A DNA stretch of 58,770 nucleotides from Chitinophagales bacterium (GTDB lineage Bacteria; Bacteroidota; Bacteroidia; Chitinophagales; Saprospiraceae), in NCBI GenBank assembly GCA_013297745.1, contig JAAFIM010000005.1:1-58770 (forward strand). Reading direction: 5' to 3'. The notes under the pieces were generated by a model that did no database searches, was not told where the DNA came from, and saw only the letters and a program-made list of their open reading frames with translations. Shown one piece after another: positions 34,858 through 43,520 of this stretch (position 1 is the stretch's first letter; each line of letters opens with the position of its first letter). Both the position numbers and the translations under genes were made by a program.

Positions 34858-35976
34858 ATGCAAAAAATTATTAAAAAAAGTTTAGATTGGTTGATATTAA
34901 AAGGTTTTTTTATCGCTAAAGAACAGCAATTAGTTAGCCCTATTTCTACCGAAAACGAGCAAATTAAATACAACCATCAGTATTATAAAGTTATAAACCC
35001 TCAATATATAGAGTTAGATTATTTCAACTTTTTAAAACAGGCTTATAATTTTAAAAACCAACAATATATTTTAAAAAACGCTTTTGTACATCAAGAGAGC
35101 GGGGGGGTGTTGATAGATAAAAAGATATTCAAACCCGCTTTTCTCAACAATTATTGGTATATTATCAGCGCCGGCGTATATAAATATCTGTTTAAAACGG
35201 ATAAAAATGCTATTAAAATAAACAAAGGGTTTTTATTAACAGGCAATATGACCTATAATTTTTATCATTTTTTGATAGATTCTTTCCCACGCGTTATGGA
35301 TTATTTGCGATTAAAACAAGATAATCCCGATTTGAAACTTATCCTTAATTATCCTCAAGCATTTACTTACGATTATTTAAGCCTTTTGGGTATATCTGTA
35401 GAAGATTGTATTTTTTTGGATAAAAATGCTCAAGTACAACAACTGTATATTAGCGAAAATAAGCACAGTTTAAACCGACCGAATGAGTTGTATTCTAATT
35501 TTATTTACAGCAAAAACCAACTGCAACAATACGCTAATTTTTTGATACAAAACGCAGCAAAACAATCAACTAAAAGCGTTAAAACGAGAGAAAAAATATA
35601 CATTTCGCGTTACGATGCGGGTACAAGAGTAGTTAGCAACGAAGAAGAGTTATTTAATTATTTAGAAACTGAAGGCTTTGAGTTTGTTTTTTTATCCAAA
35701 TTAAGCATACCAGAGCAAATACAGTTGTTTGCAGAGGCTAAATATATAATTACAGCACACGGGGCGGGATTAGCTAATTTAATATACGCTAAAAATGCGC
35801 TAATTATAGAGTTTTTTCCCTGCAATAAAAATTTAGCGACTTTATACCAAATGCACCAATTGGGGCAAGTGAATGAAAATAAGCATATTTTATTCGTTTG
35901 TAATGAAGTAACTGAATTGCAAGATGTGCGTGTGGATATGCAACAGTTTAAACAGGTTTGGGAAGCAGAAAAATAA
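34858..35976 (+). CDS. Glycosyltransferase family 61 (DUF563) protein
   Basis: This 372-residue protein carries the GT61 domain found in xylosyl- and EGF-type O-GlcNAc transferases and in bacterial capsule loci. Motifs are GNMTYNFYHFLIDSFPRVMDYL, KIYISRYDAGTRVVSNEEEL, and the nucleotide-sugar region IITAHGAGLANLIYAKNALIIEFFP. No signal peptide. The gene is AT-richer than its neighbours, which may suggest transfer. It is isolated from other surface-polysaccharide genes. The sugar and acceptor are unknown. Confidence 0.88.
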   Translation: MQKIIKKSLDWLILKGFFIAKEQQLVSPISTENEQIKYNHQYYKVINPQYIELDYFNFLKQAYNFKNQQYILKNAFVHQESGGVLIDKKIFKPAFLNNYWYIISAGVYKYLFKTDKNAIKINKGFLLTGNMTYNFYHFLIDSFPRVMDYLRLKQDNPDLKLILNYPQAFTYDYLSLLGISVEDCIFLDKNAQVQQLYISENKHSLNRPNELYSNFIYSKNQLQQYANFLIQNAAKQSTKSVKTREKIYISRYDAGTRVVSNEEELFNYLETEGFEFVFLSKLSIPEQIQLFAEAKYIITAHGAGLANLIYAKNALIIEFFPCNKNLATLYQMHQLGQVNENKHILFVCNEVTELQDVRVDMQQFKQVWEAEK

Positions 35977-36000
35977 ACAAATAATCAATTAAAATAAAAA

Positions 36001-36459
36001 ATGGAACATATTAACTACTTGGTAAAAGCCTTTGATGAGTTGAGCGGGGCAGAAGTTTACCAAATCGGGCAATTGCGGCAGCAAGTTTTTATTATAGAAC
36101 AAGACTGCAATTATTTAGATTTTGATGGAAGGGATTTGCACGCTTTGCATTTATTGGTTAAAAACTATAAGAATGAGTTGGTAGGTTATTGCCGTTTGCT
36201 ACCCCAAAATATAGTTTATCCCAGTGAAAACAGCATCGGGCGGGTCGTAAATGCCAAAGCAGTACGCGGGCAGGGCATAGGGCGTAAAATGATGGAAATA
36301 GCGATAAAAACTTGCCACGAACAGTTGGGAAAAATTTGCATACGTATTTCCGCGCAAGATTATCTGGTTAAATTTTATCAAAGTTTAGGGTTTATAGCCA
36401 CAGATACGCGTTATTTGGAAGATAATTTACCCCACACGGAAATGTATTTGCCGTATTAA
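36001..36459 (+). CDS. elaA: ElaA-like GNAT acetyltransferase
   Basis: The 152-residue protein has the ElaA pattern: LYQIGQLRQQVFIIEQDCNYLDFDGRD at the N-terminus (starting at residue ~18), then RVVNAKAVRGQGIGRKMME for acetyl-CoA binding, and FYQSLGF near the end. ElaA proteins are GNAT members of unknown substrate. It follows the GT61 gene by 24 bp. Confidence 0.85.
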   Translation: MEHINYLVKAFDELSGAEVYQIGQLRQQVFIIEQDCNYLDFDGRDLHALHLLVKNYKNELVGYCRLLPQNIVYPSENSIGRVVNAKAVRGQGIGRKMMEIAIKTCHEQLGKICIRISAQDYLVKFYQSLGFIATDTRYLEDNLPHTEMYLPY

Positions 36460-36522
36460 AAAGCATAGATATTTAGCAAACTTCAATGCGAATAAAACAA
36501 CGCAATAATCACACAAAGTCTG

Positions 36523-36680
36523 CTCAATAGCGTGGGGTTTCACACCCCACGCGGCAATAAACGGCGATAATTTTGTAATAAAACACATTATTTTTTATTT
36601 TATTTTGCGCGCGGGGTATCGCTTACGCGCAGCTTGATGCAGCTTTGCTGCCTCTGCGGTTTAAACCCCACGCTATTGAG
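36523..36680. repeat. Composite palindromic element with nested 42-bp insert
   Basis: The outer arms ctcaatagcgtgggg (36523-36537) and ccccacgctattgag (36666-36680) are perfect 15-bp inverted repeats. The left arm is itself part of a palindrome (36530-36552). On the right, gcgcggggta and taaaccccacgc enclose the 42-bp insert at 36619-36660, which is 41/42 identical to 2278-2319. Its left palindrome also resembles the interior of the element at 10606-10867 (agc-acggggttttacacccc type). Confidence 0.87.
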
Positions 36681-36717
36681 TCTACCCAGCGTTTTTTTTA
36701 ATAAATATCTTTAAAAT

Positions 36718-36761
36718 AAAAACCCCCTCACAAGTCTCTGCAACTTGTAAGGGGATTTTTA
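36718..36761. terminator. Bidirectional terminator
   Basis: aaaaccccctcacaagt pairs with acttgtaagggggatttt around a short loop, flanked by A and T runs. It serves elaA and glyA, which are convergent. Confidence 0.85.
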
Positions 36762-36835
36762 TGTAATAAATTACCTGTGAAAAGATAAGATATTAAAAAA
36801 TACAATCAATAAAATTTATTTACAATTATGGTACA

Positions 36836-36864
36836 GTAGAGACGTTGCATTGCAACGTCTCTAC
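36836..36864. repeat. 29-bp palindrome (gagacgttgca type)
   Basis: gtagagacgttgca and tgcaacgtctctac are exact complements around a single central base. The word gagacgttgca/tgcaacgtctc is a short palindrome I recognise as common in diverse bacterial intergenic regions. The remaining 36865-37038 is AT-rich with nothing recognised. Confidence 0.8.
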
Positions 36865-37038
36865 TACATACCAAACCAATATAAATTACCATTAAAATAT
36901 ATACGTCTTTTTTCTATAAAATTTTGATAAAATCAAAACGCAGAAATCAACTTTAAGAAATTTTATAAATGTAGAAAAAGCAATAACTTAAAATTAAACA
37001 ATTATATATTTTAAGATAAAAGCTGCAAATGATATAAC

Positions 37039-38352
37039 CTATTCAGAAAAAGCGGGCACTTGCAGCGCAGTTTCTGTGTGTTTGAACAGGGGGAAAGGGC
37101 GCATATATTCGTTGATTTCCAACGCTATAGAATGTAATGCGGCATCATTATCCACATTTTGGATAACTCTATCAATCCATTCCACAGTTTGCAAACAATC
37201 TGCTTCCATAAATCCGCGCGTGGTCACAGCAGGCGAGCCAATTCTTATCCCAGAGCTTACAAAAGGGCTGCGGGTATCGTAAGGAATCATATTTTTATTA
37301 ACGGTAATATCCGCTTTGCCGAGTGCTTGTTCGGCTTGACGACCAGTTACGTTCTTATTGGAAAGGTCTATCAACATCAAATGGTTTTGAGTGCCGTTGG
37401 ATATAATCCTATAGCCTTTTTCCATAAAAGCGTTGGACATAACTGCCGCGTTTTTAATCACTTGGCGTTGATAATCTATAAAAGAAGGCTGCAACGCTTC
37501 ATAAAAAGCAACGGCTTTGGCAGCGATAACGTGTTCTAACGGTCCTCCTTGAGTGCCGGGGAATACGGCAGAGTTCAACACAGCCGACATCATTTTGGTT
37601 TCGCCTTTGGGAGTTTTTTGCCCGAAGGGATTTTCAAAATCTTTGCCCATTAATATCATCCCCCCACGAGGACCACGGAGAGTTTTGTGGGTAGTCGTGC
37701 TGACTATATGGCAATGCGATAAAGGACTGTTCAACAACTTGGCAGCTATCAACCCAGCAGGATGCGCCATATCACACCACAACAAAGCCCCCACCGAATC
37801 CGCTATAGCACGGAAGCGGGCATAATCCCACTCGCGCGAATATGCAGAAGCACCGCAAAGGATAATTTTGGGGCGTTCCTGTTTGGCAATCAACTCCACT
37901 TTATCCATATCAATTAAACCCGTTTCTTGCTCAACCCCATAAAACACGGGGCGATACAACTGCCCAGAAAAATTGACGGGTGAGCCGTGGGTAAGATGCC
38001 CACCGTGTGCCAAATTAAATCCCATAATCGTATCGTTGGGTTTGACACAAGCCAAATAAATGGCGGCGTTGGCTTGCGCGCCAGAGTGCGGTTGAACGTT
38101 TATATATTCAGCGCCAAACAATTCTTTGGCTCTATCAATAGCCAACTGCTCCACTTTATCCACTATTTGGCAACCACCATAATATCTATTGGCGGGATAA
38201 CCTTCAGCGTATTTATTCGTTAGGCAAGAGCCCATAGCTTGCATAACTTGTTGGCTAACTAAGTTTTCGGAGGCTATCAATTCTATGCCCGTGCTTTGTC
38301 TTAACCATTCCTGCCCAATCAGTGCGGAAATTTCTGTATCAATAATGCTCAT
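37039..38352 (-). CDS. glyA: Serine hydroxymethyltransferase
   Basis: GlyA is the PLP enzyme that interconverts serine and glycine while charging tetrahydrofolate. Motifs are [40 protein letters not shown] and the PLP-lysine region [15 protein letters not shown]. The length of 437 residues is standard and the gene is intact. A TATTTTTGC box lies about 40 nt upstream. Confidence 0.97.
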   Translation of the reverse strand: MSIIDTEISALIGQEWLRQSTGIELIASENLVSQQVMQAMGSCLTNKYAEGYPANRYYGGCQIVDKVEQLAIDRAKELFGAEYINVQPHSGAQANAAIYLACVKPNDTIMGFNLAHGGHLTHGSPVNFSGQLYRPVFYGVEQETGLIDMDKVELIAKQERPKIILCGASAYSREWDYARFRAIADSVGALLWCDMAHPAGLIAAKLLNSPLSHCHIVSTTTHKTLRGPRGGMILMGKDFENPFGQKTPKGETKMMSAVLNSAVFPGTQGGPLEHVIAAKAVAFYEALQPSFIDYQRQVIKNAAVMSNAFMEKGYRIISNGTQNHLMLIDLSNKNVTGRQAEQALGKADITVNKNMIPYDTRSPFVSSGIRIGSPAVTTRGFMEADCLQTVEWIDRVIQNVDNDAALHSIALEINEYMRPFPLFKHTETALQVPAFSE

Positions 38353-38392
38353 TTTAGATAAAAGGTTAGTATTTTTTTTATGAAATTTTTTT

Positions 38393-38401
38393 GCAAAAAT
38401 A
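38393..38401 (-). promoter_or_regulatory. -7 box for glyA
   Basis: TATTTTTGC on the minus strand fits TAnnTTTG, 40 nt before the glyA ATG. Confidence 0.45.
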
Positions 38402-38461
38402 GTAATAATTTGTTATATTGATAAAAATTTGTTTAATTTTGTGGGTTAAAAGGTTTAAAAT

Positions 38462-38944
38462 ATGGAATTTATTCTCGCAAAAGAAACAGATATAGCCCTA
38501 ATCAGCGAATTGGGGGCGCGAATTTGGCAGGTTTGGTATCCGCCCATTATCGGGCAGGCGCAGGTAGATTATATGCTTGAGCGAATGTATAGCTTAGCAA
38601 GTTTGCGCGACCAAATGCTCAACCAAGCGCATCAATTTTTTATCTTAAAAGTTAATAATCAAGCTTTTGGGTACGCTTCTGTAAGCCGAAAAGCAGCAGG
38701 GGATTATTTTATACAAAAACTTTATGTAGATACTAGCCAACATAAACAGGGGTTGGGAACGGCTTTTTTAAATTTTCTTAGCCAACATTTTCAGCCCAAA
38801 ACCTTCCGCTTATGCGTAAATCGCCAGAATGTAGCCGCTATCAATTTTTATTTCAAAAACGGTTTTATTATAGAAAAAGCCGCAGATTTTGATATAGGAG
38901 AGGGTTATTTTATGAACGATTTTGTGATGTGCAAACAATTTTAG
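38462..38944 (+). CDS. GNAT-family N-acetyltransferase
   Basis: The 160-residue single GNAT domain starts MEFILAKETDIALISELGARIW. The acetyl-CoA motif is QHKQGLGTAFLNFL, and NVAAINFYFKNGF is motif B. The FIQKLYVD strand precedes motif A as usual. The substrate is unknown. It is 40 bp upstream of the small membrane protein and may begin that operon. Confidence 0.85.
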   Translation: MEFILAKETDIALISELGARIWQVWYPPIIGQAQVDYMLERMYSLASLRDQMLNQAHQFFILKVNNQAFGYASVSRKAAGDYFIQKLYVDTSQHKQGLGTAFLNFLSQHFQPKTFRLCVNRQNVAAINFYFKNGFIIEKAADFDIGEGYFMNDFVMCKQF

Positions 38945-38984
38945 ATATTTTTTTTAATCATTTTTAACAAACACAACTAACACT

Positions 38985-39275
38985 ATGCCAATTCGCCTAA
39001 CAGACGACGACGACAACAACAAATTCGAGCGTCCCAACAACAACTCCAACAACAATTCTAACCGTTTTACCCGAAACGACGACGACAATTCTTCCAGCAG
39101 CAATTTGGCAGATTCAGCAGCCCGCAACAAGGGGATAATTGCTGTAATTGGGTTATTGTTATTTGGTTTTTGGAAATTTCCCAAAACTACCATTTTTATT
39201 CTAGCGGTAGCAGCAGCCCTGTTTTGGTTTTTTGGAGACCAAGAACTATTGCGCTCTTGGGGGTTAAAACAATAA
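38985..39275 (+). CDS. Small membrane protein with Asn/Asp-rich tail
   Basis: I do not recognise this 96-residue protein. Residues 1-45 are low-complexity Asn, Asp and Ser. Residues 50-62 (GIIAVIGLLLFGF) and 68-83 (TIFILAVAAALFWFFG) are two hydrophobic segments joined by the short basic turn WKFPKT. A hairpin membrane topology is likely. It is 36 bp before the first C1 peptidase gene, so it may be the anchor or partner of that pair. Confidence 0.7.
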   Translation: MPIRLTDDDDNNKFERPNNNSNNNSNRFTRNDDDNSSSSNLADSAARNKGIIAVIGLLLFGFWKFPKTTIFILAVAAALFWFFGDQELLRSWGLKQ

Positions 39276-39311
39276 TTACAATCTCAATTTAACACCAAAA
39301 AACAAACTTCT

Positions 39312-40775
39312 ATGCTAAAAATCGTTTCTTCGGCAGCAACATTTTTGCTGTTGGTTGGCTTTGCTATGTCGTTTTTTAGCTGCCAGCCCAGCGATAATCC
39401 CAATCAGGGAAAAAAGAACGCTTATAATGGCCCCAAACCCAAAACGGGCTGTATAGCGGATAAAAACCAGTACCAAGCCGTTCCCACTTTCGAGCAGTTG
39501 GATGCAACCATCAAAAGTAACGGCTTGCCCGCTTCATTTTCTATGCTGCAATACGCACCAGAGCGGAAAACACAGGGACAGCTGGGTTCTTGCAGTGCTT
39601 GGGCGAATGCGTACGCGGCTCGGACGATTAGCGCGGCTATTGCTACGGGTCAAAATCCTAACGAGATTGTGTACAGCCCAGCGTTTTTGTACAACCAACT
39701 TTCCCCCGATTGCGAAGACGGTATAGCTTTGAGCAACGCTTTGGGTTTTATGCAGCAAAAAGGGGTGGTATTTTTAAAAGATTATCCCTACAATGGGCAA
39801 GATTGCAACCGAAAAGCGGAAAAAAGCGATTATGCAGCAGCCAAAGAGCATAGAATTAGCGGCTACTCGCGCCTATCTACGGGCGGAAACTATTTTGATG
39901 TGGATTTGGAAGCTATCAAGCAGAATGTAGCGCGACTTTGTCCCGTGATTATCGCCCAAAACGTACCCAATTCTTTCTTTTATGCGTATGGAGAAGACCG
40001 TTGGCAACCCACAAGCGATGAAATTCGAGACGCGCAAGACTTTGAGAAAGCCCCACCGCACGCTATGTGTATAATTGGTTATGATGATAGCAAGTATGGG
40101 GGCGCATTCCACGTGATGAACAGCTGGGACAAGGATTGGGGCAACGATGGTTGTATATGGGTAACGTATAAAGATATGGCTACTTTTTGCGTAGAAGCCT
40201 ATGTTATGCACCCAGACAGACGCAGCAAGCAGGTTTCGGCGGACGAGTTTAAGGTCGCTTTTGCTTTACAAAGGTTTGAAAATGGGGAATTGACCGATTT
40301 TGTAGAATTGAAACAGAGCAAAAATAACGTTTTTAACAACGTTAGCCGCTTGCAGGAGGGCGATAGGTTCAAAATTTTGGTAGAAAATGACAAAGATTGC
40401 TACATTTATATTTTCGGGATAGAAGAAAGTGAGAGTTATGTGCTATTTCCCTACGAAAAAACTTCAGCTTATTTCGGGGTTACGGGTACGCGCACTTTTC
40501 CCAAGAAGAAAAGTTTTACTATAGAGGGTACAAACAACTACGATTATATGACTATAGTAGCCAGCAAAACTGAACTAAACCCAGAAGCCATCAGCCAGCG
40601 CATTAGCAACAGCGATGGAATGTATTATTCTGACCGAGTGGATGAAGCCTTGAGGAAAGAAGCTGTACCTGTAGCCAAACAGAATTGGTCTTACTCACAG
40701 GGGGCGGTTATGTACGAGGGCGACCGCAAGGGCAAAAATGCTATCTATACCGTGTTTCAAATCAAAAAAAATTAA
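39312..40775 (+). CDS. Papain-like (C1) peptidase lipoprotein with DUF4384-like tail
   Basis: This extracytoplasmic protein of 487 residues is probably a lipoprotein (N-terminal hydrophobic segment ending FFSC, C24). The C1 peptidase core spans about residues 55-300. The oxyanion Gln and nucleophile Cys are in TQGQLGSCSAWA (Q88, C94); the His is in PPHAMCIIGYDD (H250) and the Asn in FHVMNSWDKDWG (N270). Residues ~310-487 resemble DUF4384 (YIYIFGIEESESYVLFPY, then YFGVTGTRTFPKKKSF). The triad is intact, so it should be active. It is followed 27 bp later by its paralog. Confidence 0.88.
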   Translation: MLKIVSSAATFLLLVGFAMSFFSCQPSDNPNQGKKNAYNGPKPKTGCIADKNQYQAVPTFEQLDATIKSNGLPASFSMLQYAPERKTQGQLGSCSAWANAYAARTISAAIATGQNPNEIVYSPAFLYNQLSPDCEDGIALSNALGFMQQKGVVFLKDYPYNGQDCNRKAEKSDYAAAKEHRISGYSRLSTGGNYFDVDLEAIKQNVARLCPVIIAQNVPNSFFYAYGEDRWQPTSDEIRDAQDFEKAPPHAMCIIGYDDSKYGGAFHVMNSWDKDWGNDGCIWVTYKDMATFCVEAYVMHPDRRSKQVSADEFKVAFALQRFENGELTDFVELKQSKNNVFNNVSRLQEGDRFKILVENDKDCYIYIFGIEESESYVLFPYEKTSAYFGVTGTRTFPKKKSFTIEGTNNYDYMTIVASKTELNPEAISQRISNSDGMYYSDRVDEALRKEAVPVAKQNWSYSQGAVMYEGDRKGKNAIYTVFQIKKN

Positions 40776-40802
40776 TCAATTTATAAACAAACACTTCAAC
40801 CA

Positions 40803-42260
40803 ATGAAAAGTTTTATCCAATCGCTTCTATTTATATTGGTGGTAGCAGGGGTAGTTTTTTACTTTTTTGGCAATCCCAAATGGATAGGTTTGGAAAAAAT
40901 GCCCTTTTCGGGCAAAGGCTCCAACTCAAAAACTGTAGCCGCCAAAGGTTGCAACATCAGCCAGCAAGAATATGATAAAGCTGCCGCTTTTGAGAGTTTG
41001 GATTTGGCGGCTGGGGATAAATTGCCTGCTGCTGCTTCTTTATTGCAGTTTGCACCCCAACGCCGCTCGCAAGGGCAGCAAGGCTCTTGTGTAGGTTGGG
41101 CAAGTTCTTATGCAGCGCGAACGATTACCGAAGCTGTAGCTACGGGGCAAAACCCTAACGATTTAGCTTTTAGCCCCGCGTTTTTATACAACCAAATCGG
41201 CTTGGAGGGTTGTGAGGGAACTTATACCATCCGCGCTTTGGAGCATTTGCAAAGCAAAGGGGTGGGTTTTTTGAGCCAATTTCCCTACGATGAGAATGAT
41301 TGTTTGCGCCAGCCTTCAGCCCAGCAGTTGGAAGCCGCCAAAAAGTATAAAATTAGAGGTTTCACCCGCATTTCTAAAGGTGGGGACAATTTTGATTTGG
41401 ATTTGGACGCACTCAAACAGAATATAGCTCAAGGTGGTTGTATCATCATCGCTATGCACGTTCCCCCCTCGTTTTCTTACGCGCAAGGGACAGAAACGTG
41501 GCAACCAGAATCGGGCGAAGCGGATAATCCCTCCTCACACGGCGGACACGCGATGTGCGTGATTGGTTATGACGATAATAAAAATGGGGGTTCGGTGCAA
41601 ATTATGAACAGTTGGGGCGATTATTGGGGCAAAGATGGGGTAATTTGGGTGAGTTATAAAGATTTTCTAACCTTTACCCGCGAAGGTTACGCCGTTTTCC
41701 CCTCTGCGTCCAACCCCCAAGTGTCAAAAGACCAATTCCAAGTGGCTTTTGGTTTGCAAAAGCGCGAAAATAACCAACTGACGGACTTTATCCCGCTCAA
41801 AAAAGTGGGTAAAAACAGCTTCGCTACCCGCCAACCGCTAGAAGCGGGCGAAAGTTTTAAAATTGTGGTAGAAAATAGCAAAGATTGTTACGTGTATATT
41901 TTCGGGTTGGAAACGGACGAAAGTACTTATGTATTATTCCCGTACAAAAAAACCAGCCCTTATTTTGGGGTTACAGGCACGCGCACTTTCCCCAAAAATA
42001 AAAGTTTTACTGTCGATGATTTGGGCACTCAAGATTATATGGCTATAGTCGCTACCAAAGAACCCATAGATGAAAACGAACTGAACGAGGCGATTAGCAA
42101 CAGCGATGCGGGGAGTTTTGAGGCGCGGATAAAAGATGCACTCGGACAACAGATGATAACCGATGCCGCTTGGAAAGTAGCCGATGATGCGATTATGTTC
42201 GATGGCAATCGCGCGGGCGGGAATGCTCTTGTGGCTGTGTTCAGAATTGATAAAAACTAA
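40803..42260 (+). CDS. Papain-like (C1) peptidase, membrane-anchored paralog
   Basis: A tandem paralog of the preceding gene with 485 residues and the same two-domain layout. An N-terminal transmembrane anchor (residues 5-22) replaces the lipobox. Catalytic residues are Q90 and C96 (SQGQQGSCVGWA), H249 (GGHAMCVIGYDD) and N269 (QIMNSWGDYWG). The DUF4384-like tail is clear (ESTYVLFPYKKTSPYFGVTG). The cysteine just before the peptidase core (GC, C50) is also shared. The duplication with different anchors suggests division of labour at two membranes; substrates are unknown. Confidence 0.88.
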   Translation: MKSFIQSLLFILVVAGVVFYFFGNPKWIGLEKMPFSGKGSNSKTVAAKGCNISQQEYDKAAAFESLDLAAGDKLPAAASLLQFAPQRRSQGQQGSCVGWASSYAARTITEAVATGQNPNDLAFSPAFLYNQIGLEGCEGTYTIRALEHLQSKGVGFLSQFPYDENDCLRQPSAQQLEAAKKYKIRGFTRISKGGDNFDLDLDALKQNIAQGGCIIIAMHVPPSFSYAQGTETWQPESGEADNPSSHGGHAMCVIGYDDNKNGGSVQIMNSWGDYWGKDGVIWVSYKDFLTFTREGYAVFPSASNPQVSKDQFQVAFGLQKRENNQLTDFIPLKKVGKNSFATRQPLEAGESFKIVVENSKDCYVYIFGLETDESTYVLFPYKKTSPYFGVTGTRTFPKNKSFTVDDLGTQDYMAIVATKEPIDENELNEAISNSDAGSFEARIKDALGQQMITDAAWKVADDAIMFDGNRAGGNALVAVFRIDKN

Positions 42261-42274
42261 CAATAACAAACCTC

Positions 42275-42309
42275 AAAAGAGTTTTTCTTAACTGAAAAGC
42301 TCTTTTTTT
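42275..42309 (+). terminator. Terminator after the peptidase pair
   Basis: aaaagagtttttc pairs with gaaaagctctttt (one wobble), followed by a T run. Confidence 0.7.
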
Positions 42310-42320
42310 CTAATAAAATT

Positions 42321-43511
42321 ATGGCTAAAATTATCTCTTTTTTCTCTCTTTTTCTATTTTTTCTCCCATTTATAAAAGCCCAGCGCATAACGGATAAAAA
42401 TTTTGCAGCAGCTATACGCCAACAATGCCCTGCCTGTATCAGTTCGGACAATAAACTAACCGATGCAGCCGATACTTTAACCCGATTAGATGTCTCTCAT
42501 AAAGCTATAAAAACTTTGGAAGGGTTTAATTTTCTTAATTTAGTACATTTTAGTTGTTTGAATAATGAATTGCGAATTTTACCCGATTATGATTTTCAAA
42601 AATTAGAATCCTTTAATTGTGCTTTTAATAAACTAAGCACTTTGCCCAATTATGATTTTCAAAATTTGAAAAAATTTGACGCTTCTGATAATAAATTAAC
42701 CAATTTACCCGCGTATAATTTTAAAAATTTAGAATACTTTAATTGCGCGAGCAATAAACTAACTGTTTTGCCCAATTATAATTTTCAAAATTTAAAAGAA
42801 TTTAATTGTGCTGATAATAAATTAACTAATTTGCCAGCTTATACTTTTAATTTATTAAAAGTATTTAAAGTTAATAACAATTATTTAAAAACGCTACCAG
42901 CTTATCAATTTCAGTTTTTAATTGATTTTGATTGTAGTAGAAACTTATTAACGAAATTGCCTGATTATAATTTTTCATATTTGGAGCAATTTTCTTGTAA
43001 TTATAATTTGTTAACTAATTTGCCCGCGTATAATTTTAAAAATTTAGAATGGTTTCAATGTACTAATAATTTTATTGTTAGCTTGCCTGCGTATAATTTT
43101 GAGTACATAACATTATTTGAGTGTTCTAAGAACTCTTTAACGAATTTGCCAGCTTATAATTTTAATAAATTACAATACTTTCACGTTGACAATAATTATT
43201 TATCATCTTTGCCAGCTTATAATTTTTCTAATTTGAAATTTTTTAATTGTAGTTATAATAGATTAAGTACTTTGTTTTCATACGATTTTCAAAATTTAGA
43301 ATACTTTAATTGTAGTTATAATAGATTAAGTATTTTATCTGACTATAATTTTTCTAAAGTAGAAAATTTTGATTGTGCTGCCAATAGATTGGAGAGTTTG
43401 CCTAAATATAATTTCCCTCCCCTTGATGTTTTTTGTACCTCTTATAATCCTTGGATTGTGCTACCAACCTCTAATAAAGGCGCAAAATATTTTTTAAATA
43501 ATTCTTATTAA
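42321..43511 (+). CDS. Secreted leucine-rich-repeat protein 1
   Basis: Signal peptide at residues 1-19 (ending FIKAQ). An N-terminal LRR cap follows (ITDKNFAAAIRQQCPACIS, then DTLTRLDVSHKAIKTLEGF). About 15 repeats of 21 residues come next, with consensus FxCxxNxLTxLPxYNFxNLxx. The usual leucines of the conserved segment are replaced by Phe and Cys. The C-terminus shows no sorting domain or anchor. First of three paralogs, 9-11 bp apart. AT-richer than the flanking housekeeping genes. The function is unknown; LRR surfaces usually bind protein ligands. Confidence 0.85.
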   Translation: MAKIISFFSLFLFFLPFIKAQRITDKNFAAAIRQQCPACISSDNKLTDAADTLTRLDVSHKAIKTLEGFNFLNLVHFSCLNNELRILPDYDFQKLESFNCAFNKLSTLPNYDFQNLKKFDASDNKLTNLPAYNFKNLEYFNCASNKLTVLPNYNFQNLKEFNCADNKLTNLPAYTFNLLKVFKVNNNYLKTLPAYQFQFLIDFDCSRNLLTKLPDYNFSYLEQFSCNYNLLTNLPAYNFKNLEWFQCTNNFIVSLPAYNFEYITLFECSKNSLTNLPAYNFNKLQYFHVDNNYLSSLPAYNFSNLKFFNCSYNRLSTLFSYDFQNLEYFNCSYNRLSILSDYNFSKVENFDCAANRLESLPKYNFPPLDVFCTSYNPWIVLPTSNKGAKYFLNNSY

Positions 43512-43520
43512 CTTATTTTT

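Noticed and set aside
36836-36864. Palindrome considered as an operator
   Set aside because: This word is a widespread intergenic palindrome type, and it lies downstream of both flanking genes, so no regulated promoter is evident.
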